64,000 nucleotides of DNA from Owenia fusiformis (lineage: Eukaryota > Annelida > Polychaeta > Sabellida > Oweniidae): NCBI GenBank assembly GCA_903813345.2, contig CAIIXF020000001.1, forward strand, positions 39,527,366-39,591,365, in the 5' to 3' direction. Each line of letters starts with the position of its first letter. Within the stretch, counting starts at the first letter, position 1. Of the stretch, positions 1 through 24,139 are shown piece after piece. Made by a program: the position numbers and the translations under genes. The notes below the pieces were generated by a model that had not been told where the DNA came from, searched no databases, and saw only the letters and a list, made by a program, of their open reading frames with translations.

Positions 1-26
1 TTTCTTGTCTTTAATTGGCTAATTAG

Positions 27-13493
<13,467 letters not shown>

Positions 13494-13684
13494 TGTGAAT
13501 ACAATGCCCCTGGCTACATTGTCAAGAAGATATGGAGCATAATGTGAATATAATGCCCCTGACTACACTTTCAAGAAGATATGGGGTGCATAATGTGATT
13601 ATAATGACCCTGGCTACACTGTCAAGAAGATATGGGGTGCATAATGTGAATATAATGCCCCCGACTACACTGTCAAGAAGATAT

Positions 13685-16600
13685 ATTAATTGACAAGCAA
13701 CTTGTTATGGAGTGTGTGACAAAGTGCATCATGCCTCTTGTTTTACTCTCCGAAACTTATATACAAATACTATAAAAATGTGGAGTGCAATAACATTTTG
13801 TATGCCCCTTGTACAGTCAAAAATATGGATGCATATAATGTTTAAACTGTTCGAGATACACTGACACAATGACAATGTGCAGAAAAATTACACAAACATG
13901 CATGATAAAACGTACTTAAATGAATCGGAAGAAAAACCAATTTTCATGTTGCTCCAACTTAAGATTAAAGTTAGGATTCATAGATATAGAATTTACAATA
14001 ACGCAGATGCGAGTAGGTAGTTACCAGATTCACCACCAGGTGGCTTGTTCGGGTCAGATAGTTCCCTTTAACTTAAATTACATCTATTTGCGTGGTTTAA
14101 TTTTCATATAACCCTTATGTATCTATACTAATAGTTATGCAAATTGAAATATGTCCAGTAAAAGAAAATGTTATCTGTCCAATACAATAGAAGATAATTC
14201 ACTTTTTGTTATTTTGTAACATGGGGTCTATGGGGAATCAACCCGAACAAGAAGTCACATTTTCTAACAAATTAAATGTTACTTAAAGAAATAGAGCATG
14301 CTTAACCCAACTGATTGCATCTGGAAACAAACCTAAAAGGACTTTAGCCATAAAAGGAACTTAAATTGGGAATAGTAAGTACATGTATGTGCAAAAGTGA
14401 CACAAAGATGCAAGTGCCTTTACTGGTTATTATTAGTTGCTATTAAATAACAATATCTTGTCGAAAAAAGTGTTTTTTTGTAAAACCATTTCTCGTAACA
14501 GTTGTAAATTGATAATAAAACTGAGTTTCACAAATACATTTTTTGCATGTCATACCGCATTTCATGTGCAACATCCACTTCAAATTCTTTCTAGAGGCCA
14601 ATCAAACTGAGTTTCCAGAAACAACATGTTGGTACTATACTTGCCTAAAGTACATTTTGATATTCTTCCTGAGGTTACAATATTGTTCACTATGTCTTTT
14701 GCTCCCCTTGTATTGACACTGTAAATAGTATAAGTGTAATTATGTCACCACCAAAAAGCAGTGACATATATTGGTCTCCGTTTTTTTACGGCGGTTGGCG
14801 ATCGGCGTCTGTAACAAATTCTTACAACTTCCAAGAACTTAACAAATACTGTTTACATCATTTTCATGTTTCCAGAAGTTCAAATCTAACTTTATATTTT
14901 AGATTTGACCTTTAATGACCTTTTCAAGATCGAAAAAGGTTAAAAAGGTCTTTTGTCAACTTGCTTTGAATTTTTCAAAATCATCTACAAGTTCTCAACA
15001 GTTCAAATCTGACTATAGATTTGACCTCCAATGGCATTCTTAAGGCCAAAATAAGTCTTTTTTAATCTTGCTTCAAATTGACCAATTTTTTCTCAGTTCT
15101 CAGAAGTTCGAATCTGACATTAAATTTGAGATTTCACCTTCAATGTGCTTCTCAGGGTCAAAAAAGGTATTTTTAATACTTGCTTCAAATTGACCAATTT
15201 ATTTTTTCCAAATCATCTACAAGTTCTAAGAAATTTAAATCTGACTAAGATTGAACTCACAATATTATGAGCAACAAGGTGGTGACATTTTGTCATGTTA
15301 ATGCCTTGTTTTGACATGCAGTATACCCCTGTACATGTATGTGGGGGAAAATTGCTTGTAGTCTTCAGGCTTGTAACTTTGAAAGTTCAAAGAAGAAACA
15401 TTACTTAATTTCATTCTGTAAATGTTTCATGTAGTTTTCAAAACATTATTGATTTTGCAGTACTGTAAATACTCAAAAACATTTATTCATTTGTTTTATA
15501 TACCAAGTCTTCCTCTATACAGATGTATAGTATAGTGAATGTAAATTAACTTGCTGTTATATAATATAAATACAATATATTTATAATGTTATAAACATAG
15601 CACACATGTTTGTTGATACCTGTACCTGATTAAGAATAATAAATAATTTGCTCATTTCAAAATGGTCGCCATTTTCCCCCCAAAATGTAATAGGATAATT
15701 CAAATACTGGTTGATTTAATATGATACATTTGTCGCACGGCGGCCGTATGTCGCAAATGTGACTGGGGCTTCAGGAACATATATGACTGTACTCTAGGAG
15801 GGATTTTCAAGATCGCTGCTCAAGCACAAAATCAATTCAAAAGTGTCACCAATTTTTCGAAAAATGTTTTTTGCTCATTTTTATAGAATTTGGCCGAAGT
15901 TTTATAGGCGGATATTCTATTGGAAAGGACCTCTGCTCAAGAAGGAGTTTCCACTCAATTCGGAAATGTTTATCAGATAATGTTCCACTCTAAATATTTG
16001 GTGCGGTAGCTCAATAAACAATAAACTTTCTCGTTTGATAATTTTGTGTTGTGAGAGAACTTAGACCACGCCAACTGTTTCCATAATCCCCAAACATACT
16101 AGGAAATACGTTTTTATGTTTGTGGCAAAAGTACGTTCAACTGATGAATTGGCCCGTAATAAAAGGGCACGTCGGTCAGGACATGGAAGGTGTAAATTCC
16201 ACACTACGCCAAAAAAGAAAAAAGAAACTATTGTCAAATCTTCGTGGTGCGCGCATTATACCGAAACCCATTATACCGACGCGCATTGTACCAAAAGGTG
16301 TTATACCGAATACCATAATCACTGTTCCACAACTAGTTACCTAGACGGAATGTCAATGTAAAATGGATGAACTTCCTGGTTACGAATTTTTTGCTTTCTC
16401 GATTTAAACCTCCTAATAAGTCAAGTTGCAGATTATAATTTGGCCTAAATCTAGAAAATATAGCCTAGTTTTAATAAGTTTCTTCGATTTGGAATTTGTT
16501 TTGTAAATGAAGCTCTGTAATTCATATACTAAGCCCCTCGCTTTTGTTACATTGACGAAAGCCCGTTATATTACCAATGTGTGTTACTTTGACGACTTAC

Positions 16601-17329
16601 GTCAATGTAACAAAAGCGATGGTCTAAATGCACAAATTACAGATTTATTGAAAAATCAAATTCCAAACCGAGAGCATTTCTAATGTAAACGAATTTTACG
16701 GTGTTCCATGCGTTCTATTGTCATGATTCAAGTACTACTTTGAGGGGCATAGTAATAAAAAAATTATCATATAAAATGTCGTTAAATACATAAATGAAAT
16801 TGGTCCGTCTAATAACCGAGAAATCAAGCATAACGTACATGTATTCTACTTTAAAACACAATTTTACAAACCAAAGGTTTACGTGCATTTATTCATCGTG
16901 GTAAAGCATGGCTAGCCACACGTTAAGCACACCATTGGAAAGTTATTTTTGCGATTTTATATATCATAATGATATTTACCAGAACAAAATAGAGAATTAA
17001 ACCTTAGAATGTTAATGATACACCCTGAAAGGATGTGGTACGTCCCCACTCAACACATTCCCCAAAAAGTCTGATTCTGTAGAATTGACCCTTTCCATAT
17101 AAATGGAAAAATAGATGGCATCATGGGTATAGATGGGGCGAAATAACATGACAAGAGTCACTTAATTTCTTGATTTAACAAGTAATTCCATTTGAATCAA
17201 CTTAAAACACCATTAAAATGTAACTATATGATATTATTGACATATGGATTGTGATTTCACATTAAAATTGTGATCCTTGTAAGAGTAAATGAACTTTTGA
17301 AGGTTTTTCAACATTTGCTGGAATTACAC
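13685..17329. other. Intergenic or ferlin 3' flank; no gene seen
   Basis: Contains a GTCACC-ended element (14742-15288), candidate AATAAA words near 14511 and 15640, a hairpin at about 16547-16615 (TCGCTTTTGTTACATTGACG and its inverse), and a short 15-bp periodic patch at 16256-16300 that recurs inverted at 24443-24550. I see no splice-flanked open frame and no protein homology. Confidence 0.5.
14742..15288. mobile_element. GTCACC-ended non-autonomous element, copy 2
   Basis: Starts ATGTCACCACC and ends GGTGGTGACAT. It shares with copy 1 (8077-8712) the GGCGATCGGCGTCTGTAAC block, the CAGAAGTTCAAATCT units and the terminal ATATTATGAGCAAC block. The same relative order in two places 6 kb apart shows a mobile family. 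No ORF. Confidence 0.75.
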
Positions 17330-20300
17330 ATGGCGTTTTACAAAAGCTTTTTCGGTTTTAACCAGGTTTAAGAATTAGGTGTAATCACGATTGCGGTTTT
17401 ACAAAAGCGCTTTTCTAAAACTCCAAGAACCCTTGTAGTCCAGTAAAACCATGACAAAAATTGACAAATGAAGGAAAAAATTGCAAAAGTATTTAAACCT
17501 AGTGTAATCAATGCATAATGATGGGTTAAAAGACATATCAAAAATCTAGAAAAATCTAAGTAGTGGAAAACTTCAAAAATCACCATTTATACCCCCTGGG
17601 GTACTTTTACGAGGGGGTACTATCATAAACCTTAATAATTCCTGTTATGTACCCCAAATCACATTCAAATTTTCAGGGATCATGCAGCTATACATAGTCA
17701 GTTACCATGGCAAGTTTGATATTGATTGGTGAAATGATTACCATGGCAACACAATTTAATTACACAAAAGCTGTAAATATTTTGGATAAATCCAAAGCTT
17801 CCTTAAAAACAAATGTCTGCTTATCTTATCTGAAGTTATTCCAAATGAACAAAACTTTGACCTTTAAAACATATTTAGGGAGTTTTCAATAAGATAACAT
17901 GATACAAATGATGAACTCGTGGATGTCTATGACTCTGGACTCTATTGATATTTGGTGACTACTGCTCAATCTACTAAAAAGTGGGTGTGGTACTTTTCAT
18001 GAATACAGATATTATAATTTGATATGGTAAGTCTGAACATGATTGGTCAAGTGGTTGCCATAGTAACACAACATAATGAATGCAAATAGTGGCTAGAGAT
18101 CATTTCAAATAATCCTTATATCTTAACAGGTTGTTCCAATTGCATTAATCTTTTAAGAGTTGTTTTGTGTATGATTCTAACAAAATTAAGTTTGGATAAT
18201 ATTGATACATGGTTGTTATGGCAACCTAACTGATAATACTGTTTGTTAAGACACATGCTTTGCTACTGTAGTATCTTCTTAGTACAAAATACGGCAGGCC
18301 ATGTCTCTAACTCTCTGTCTGTCTGGATATCTCCTTCTAGACCCTTCAACCTTGAGTCATCATGCTTGATCAATATTCTTAGTGGATCAATGAGTTTCCT
18401 ATTAAGGACAGAGGTCAATATCTCGGTATTTGGCATTTTAAGATCCTGGGCGGATGCTGTGACCCTTGACGACCAATGATAAGGTAACCTGAAGTCAAGG
18501 TCAATGTTATGGGTCAAAGTCATTCCAAGGTCAATGATCAATTTCTTGGTGTTAAAGTATTTTGGGGGCTTGTTGACCCACTTGTATGGGTAGAGATTGC
18601 TAGTATAAGTAATGAAATTATGTTCAATTTGAATTGTTTTCACAATCCAGTTTAAATGTAATTGTTAAAACATATTTATATCTACTTCCATTGTGTCTCA
18701 ATCTTTCTGATGTAAAGTTGTTTGTCAGAGGATGTATTCATCTCAGACTTTGGAGGCTGAGGCTGTACCCATCTTGAAATTCCTGAGACTGCACCTTCTC
18801 AGATTCTGAAGGATGTATTCATCTTAATCGCTGGAGGCTGTACCATCTTAGATTCTGGAGGATGCATTCATCTTAGACTCTGGAAGATGTACCATCTTAG
18901 ATACTGGAGGATGTATTCATCTTAGACTCTGGAGGCTGTACTATCTTAGATTCTGGAGGATGTATTTATCTTAGACTCTGGAGGCTATAGTATCTTAAAT
19001 TCCGGAGGATGTATTCATCTCAGACTTTGGAGGCTGAGGCTGTACCCATCTTTAGACTCTTGAGACTGTACCATCTTAGATTCTGGAGGATGCATTCATC
19101 ATAGACTCTGGAGGATATACCATCTTAGATTCTGGAGGATGTATTCATCTTAGACTCTTGAGGCTGTACTATCTTAGATTCTTAAGGCTATAACCATCTA
19201 TGACAATGGAGGCTGTACCATTTTAGTCTCTGGAGGCTGTTCCCATCCTAAGACTCTGGAGGCTGTGCCCAATTTAGAGTCTGTAGACTGTACCATCTTA
19301 GGCTCTGGTAGCTGAACTATCTTATAGTCTAAGTGTTCTGGAGGATGTATTCACCTAAGACTTCAGAAGCGGTACCATCTTAGATTCTGGAGGATGTATT
19401 CATCTTAGACTTTGGATACTGTACAATCTTAGATTCTTAAGGCTATAACCATCTATGACAATGGAGGCTGTACCATTTTAGTCTCTGGAGGCTGTTCACA
19501 TCCTAAGACTCTGGAGGCTGTGCCCAATTTAGAGTCTGTAGACTGTACCATCTTAGGCTCTGGGAGCTGAACTATCTTATAGTCTAAGTGTTCTACCATA
19601 TTAAGGTACAGTATGGGATGTTACTTTCTAGGGATTGAGCCGCATGTTCTCTGGGGATTGAAACACGGTGCATAATTTTGAATCAACATTGCAACATGCA
19701 CTCTAAACATACATATGGTAGAATACTCTCATAGTCAATATATTGCAAATGACATGGATTGAATGGGATCGCAACTTAGTCAGCCCCTCAGCTTATTTTA
19801 GCAGTTGAGGTTATATTATTTATATTTTCACTTATCAGGCTATTGCTGAAGCACTTAATAAAAAAATAAGAATTTATGATAATTACAGGCACAACAATTA
19901 GATTGAAAAATATTTGAACTCCTTTGATACTCCTTTTAAGTAAAAATGTAGTTAAGATAATAAGTATGTGTGCCTGGCTCCGCCCACATTTTACATTAAT
20001 CACGTTTTGTTACTATGACCTACTGTGAGTAATGTGCAACCCATTGTTACTATTGACCAATTATGATCAAGATTACCATATCAACTGACGATAATGTGAT
20101 TGATGACCCTATGAAAATGACTGTGATAATACTACCAACATAAAATTAATAGGAAATGTAACCAAAAAGTGCCACGCCCACTTTTCAATTCACCCCTGCC
20201 CCATGATGTTAGAATTGTCAAAATTAAGAACATAAATATATTCTGTTCATCTACAAAATTATATTTTATTGTATTTTACACATCATGGGCACAATAATAT

Positions 20301-20980
20301 GTTGAATATTTGGTTGATAGACCTCTTATTTTAAATGGATGATGTTGCGCTCATCCTGACCCTAAAACTGGCCCTAGAAAATGAACAAATTATAAGAACT
20401 TAAATAATTTTTTTCTGTCAAACAAATTAACCTACAGTTCTGATATTCATAGTGTCTAATGTCTGATAGTAGGACAACTCTTATGAATTTTTAAAAGTCA
20501 TCACTATGTCTAATGATCAAATTATAGGCATTTATAGAGAAAAATGGGTGAAAAAAGCATACAAGGTAAGGTCATGAACACACACATGAAATTTTCTCAA
20601 TATTTTCAAACTTTCTTCTATGAAACTATCAATTTTGATATCTTTCTAATACATACATGAAAAAAACAAGAGACACTTTAAAAAGAAAGTAGTGTGATAA
20701 TTTTTTTAAAATAAATAGTTGTCATTTTGGGGGGTCATTGAGCGGGTATCTTCAGAACGAAAATTCATAGTCTTCCACTACTTAGATTTTTCTAGATTTT
20801 TGATATGTTTTTTTACTTACCAAGACACATTGATTTCACCAGGTTTAAAAACTTTTGCAATTTTTTCCTTTATTTTTGTGTTTTTTACTGGACTATTGTC
20901 ACTAGTAAACGGCATAAGTCGTTAGGCGCTTTAAGTGTGCAGTGTAATACCGATCGGTTTTTGTAAGACGCCTTACCCGG
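17330..20980. repeat. Large diverged foldback with a minisatellite in the loop
   Basis: Several left-side landmarks mirror right-side ones around one centre near 19.1 kb. They are GGCGTTTTACAAAAG (17333) against CTTTTGTAAGACGCC-like sequence (about 20959-20973), a 130-bp stretch with AAAATCTAGAAAAATCTAAG (17540-17560) against CTTAGATTTTTCTAGATTTTT (20780-20800), a GTGGGTGTGGTAC box (17982) against a CCACGCCCAC box (20172), and GATATGGTAA..GATTGGTCAA (18020-18048) against its inverse (about 20048-20085). The arms are old and gapped. The unpaired loop holds the array at 18715-19600. No transposase found. Confidence 0.65.
18715..19600. repeat. Minisatellite array, about 24-25-bp half-units
   Basis: Alternating half-units of the type TCTGGAGGATGTATTCATCT / TAGACTCTGGAGGCTGTACC run for about 880 bp with substitutions and small indels. 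A higher-order block (GGCTATAACCATCTATGACA ... TAAGTGTTCT) occurs at about 19187-19332 and again at about 19440-19594, a local period near 255 bp. Confidence 0.85.
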
Positions 20981-21762
20981 GTTTTTACTAGTTTTTAACA
21001 TTTGCCCTAAACGAAATAAGAAATCATTTCATGCTGCTATGTGGCTATATCTAAATTGAAAAATGGATGATGGTCGCCAGGTCACATCGAAATCAATTTC
21101 TTTTTATTATGTTTTCTCATAATTAATAAAAGATAAATAAAAAATATGCAATGTCATGCATTTTTAATCAAATTATGGAAGATCAGTTTTGTCTTAGGTG
21201 CAAAAAGAATACAGTTCCTTAATAGGTCGTTCAGTTTTTCTTGTTTTTGTTCTACACAACACTTGTGTTTAATAGCCAGTCGCGTAATTATTAATAAGCG
21301 TAATCAGATTATTTCAAGCGTCGAAATAGCTTATTTTCCTCGACGTATCTACACAAACCTATTCACTTACCGTTATATTGAGCGATCTAGATGCGTCAAT
21401 TATAATTGTTTTCACTCATCGGCTTTAGCGGCCCGCGATACCTTTTATTTCATTCATTTGAGACGCAATTGATATATTGGCAACAAATCAAATGTTCTAA
21501 ATGATACTTCTTCATTTTGGAATGTTTCTCCTACCCGATATTTAAAGATTAAATATTATACTTTACATTGATAACGATTCTTGTACTTTCTGTCTTTACG
21601 ACTTCCGTTCACATTTGCAAGAGTTGTTGATTGCGTTGCCTTGACCGTTGGTCGAACTTCGATTCCAACTAAATCAGATTAATCAATTAAGAAATGTAAT
21701 TTCATGTTTATCCAAGCAAATAATTGTAACAACTACATTATTTTTTAGCAGTTTTGACACCT
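20981..21762. other. Intergenic; nothing recognised
   Basis: AT-rich DNA with a 108-codon open frame (21146-21472, +) that has no recognisable domain, no splice context and biased simple composition. I do not support it as a gene. Confidence 0.4.
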
Positions 21763-22146
21763 AAGCAGGGTAGCCTAGTGGCGTAGACTGAGGCTACTTT
21801 GCGGTTGAACGTCGTGGGATACGGAGGTCCCGCGTTCGAGCCCCAGGTACGGAGTTGTTGATCATTGTCACTACGGACACCCGGTCCGAAGGTCCAACCG
21901 TTCACCGGCCCTTGGCATGGGTTGGTTCTCTGGCCGCTCTTGCCGGAGACAGATTGTGAGACTGTGGTTGGTTCCTCCACTTACGTGCTTTAGTAAACTC
22001 CGGGAGTCATATAGTATGGTAGCGGGCCCCCACCAAGGGCAGTGGTGGAACGACGCGAATCGGTCCCAGTATAGTTGCCTTGCAACTGAAGAGACTCGAG
22101 GAAATCATGCCATTCGCAGTGACCCAGAAAAGACTTTTGCTTCTTA
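21763..22146 (+). mobile_element. tRNA-derived SINE
   Basis: The 5' part looks like a tRNA gene relic. It has an A-box-like GGTAGCCTAGTGGCG (about 21769-21783) and a B-box GCGTTCGAGCCC (21832-21843) about 50 bp downstream, so it could be transcribed by RNA polymerase III. A GC-rich body of about 300 bp follows that stands out from the AT-rich surroundings. Several short open frames cross it and are not genes. The target duplication and SINE family were not determined. Confidence 0.75.
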
Positions 22147-23720
22147 ATTTGACGTTTTAATTCATTTATTTACATACTTTATTCATATTACTTTCCAGGC
22201 AGTTATGATTTTATTGGTCAAATAAATGAACGAAAAATCTAGATACTATTAAATACATCTAGAAAGTATCAAAACCATTATTCGATTTGTCGGACATATA
22301 TAAAATAACACTTGAAAACACAACACACATAGCTGCAATATCCCTAGCATATGGCACAGTCGGTTCCCACGCTCTATCATTTTGTGCGGTCATCATAAGA
22401 TAAGGAGGTACGGTTGATTGGCCCATGGGCTTTCAACAGAGTCAAGAAATTGGCATGGGTACTTTGAGAAATGAGGTAGCAACAAAAAGAAACACTGGAA
22501 ATAATCCAGAAATGTCCACACCATTGTTTTCGTTAGTTATGGCAAGGCCCCGGAGGAAAAACAGCATTCGTGGGTAGCTTAATTTTTGTACCAATTACCC
22601 TACTATCAAACCAAACTAGTTCTCACTACGTTCTCGGAAACGGGCTTCAACTGTGTACGAACGGACTGGACGTACTTAGTACCGTTTGTGGTCTATTTAC
22701 AAACTAATTCATCGAACGTACTCGAACGGGTAGGTCCTCTAGAACTAACATGCTCAAAATGTTCTCTTGGTCGTCAAAACTGGGTTTAAACTGTGTGCGA
22801 ACGGAATGAACGTAGCTACAACGTTCTACGGTTTTTACGAACTTCATGGACTTTCCCGGACGGGGAATGTGATTTAGAATTTTGAATCGATTCAAAATTC
22901 GATGACGACCATACCGTTCTGTGATCAGGTCATGATGACCTTCTAGACTAAGGAACGCGTTATACGACGTTGCACACTGTCGTGGTGCGACCTGAACGAA
23001 CTGCGAATGAGATGGACGTATTGAAGACTGTTTACATATATGATGTATCAAATAGACAAATAAATCCCTAATTCGGGTGCATTCTATGTTTGTAAGGACT
23101 GGAAATATTTGTAACTAACAATTAATTATTCGCCAACTACAGCTTATAATTCGTAAATTTCAAATAAGTTGCCTGTTATTTTATCGCAGAAATGGGGGGG
23201 GGGGGTAATGACTTTGACCATGCCTTGACCATGTCTCGTTGAGAATGATCACGTGATCTCAATGGACCAATGAAAAACGAATATATAAGTGCAATTGACG
23301 AATACAAATTACAATATTTACGAACAGTAAATGTGCACTTCTACGGAAACATATTATACCTCGTTACGAAAATAAATTCGACAATTAATTATTAATCGAT
23401 TTTGACATTCAGTTCGTAGATCTATATTAAACTAATATATTGCAGAAACAACGATAAAGGTACAAATTGAACTTAAATTTATTTGAATACGGATATATAC
23501 AATGTGTCCCTTACAAATGCTTTTGAGGACTTTTGAATGTCTTTCAGTATAAAACACGTACATTTTAACGAAACAAATTAGATGAACGAACAGAAAATAC
23601 AAACACTGAGTGAAAATACTCAAGTTGCGAACATAAATGTGCTTTTAACAAATTCAAAAGTTCAATATACGAATACATATTGTAAATTACGAATAATGAA
23701 GCAGAAAACATTCCATAGAT
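22147..23720. other. Intergenic; no supported gene
   Basis: About 22600-23000 is richer in CG dinucleotides than its surroundings and holds a 115-codon open frame on the - strand (22704-23051) with no recognisable domain and no splice context. A run of 12 Gs lies at 23194-23205. Nothing else seen. Confidence 0.4.
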
Positions 23721-23872
23721 ACTTATAGGATATCCTATGATTTTGAGGAATATCATTTTTATCTACGAGGTGATATTGATATCTGCACGAGAGAGCGAAG
23801 CGAACGAGTGCATATATCAATATCACCGAGTAGATTAAAATGATATTCTGAAAAAATCATAGGATGTTCTTA
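23721..23872. repeat. Long hairpin with GAGAGAGCGAAGCGAACGA loop
   Basis: The left arm (ATCCTATGATTTTGAGGAAT ... GATATCTGCAC) and right arm (GTGCATATATCAATATCACC ... AATCATAGGAT) pair over about 60-65 bp around a GC-richer loop at about 23791-23809. It directly abuts the MITE at 23874. No coding potential. Confidence 0.8.
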
Positions 23873-23873
23873 T

Positions 23874-24139
23874 TATCCTACACTTACAAGGAGTGTACTA
23901 AATGTATAATATCATTGCAAAGTGAATTCCATGCCAAATAGAGTCAATTTGGCAGGAAATCAACAAGCGGAGTATATCGTCACAATATCCTCCGCATATT
24001 GGGTTTTCCGGAGTATATCGTCACGATATCCTCCGCCCGGAGTATATCGTTACGATATCCTCCGGATATTCATTTTGCCAATAAATATCAAATTTATTTT
24101 TTAATGTTATTATACATTTAGTACACTAAGTGTAGGATA
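23874..24139. mobile_element. MITE carrying three CGGAG...CTCCG hairpins
   Basis: Terminal inverted repeats of about 31 bp begin TATCCTACACTTACAAGGAG at 23874 and end in the inverse (ACACTAAGTGTAGGATA) at 24139. Between them lie three near-palindromic units of about 28 bp, each of the form CGGAGTATATCGT then ACGATATCCTCCG, at about 23969-23997, 24010-24038 and 24039-24067. No ORF. Confidence 0.8.

Noticed and set aside
18715-19600. CRISPR-like array
   Set aside because: Eukaryotic context; the units are contiguous degenerate minisatellite repeats with no spacers.
21763-21850. Possible functional tRNA gene
   Set aside because: The A and B boxes are present but I cannot fold a convincing acceptor or anticodon stem, and the sequence continues as a SINE body.
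21738-22147. Open frames of 76-80 codons on both strands
   Set aside because: They cross the tRNA-derived SINE, including its A and B boxes; GC-rich SINE body explains the lack of stops.
22704-23051. 115-codon open frame on the - strand
   Set aside because: No domain, no splice context, no codon-usage resemblance to the real genes here.
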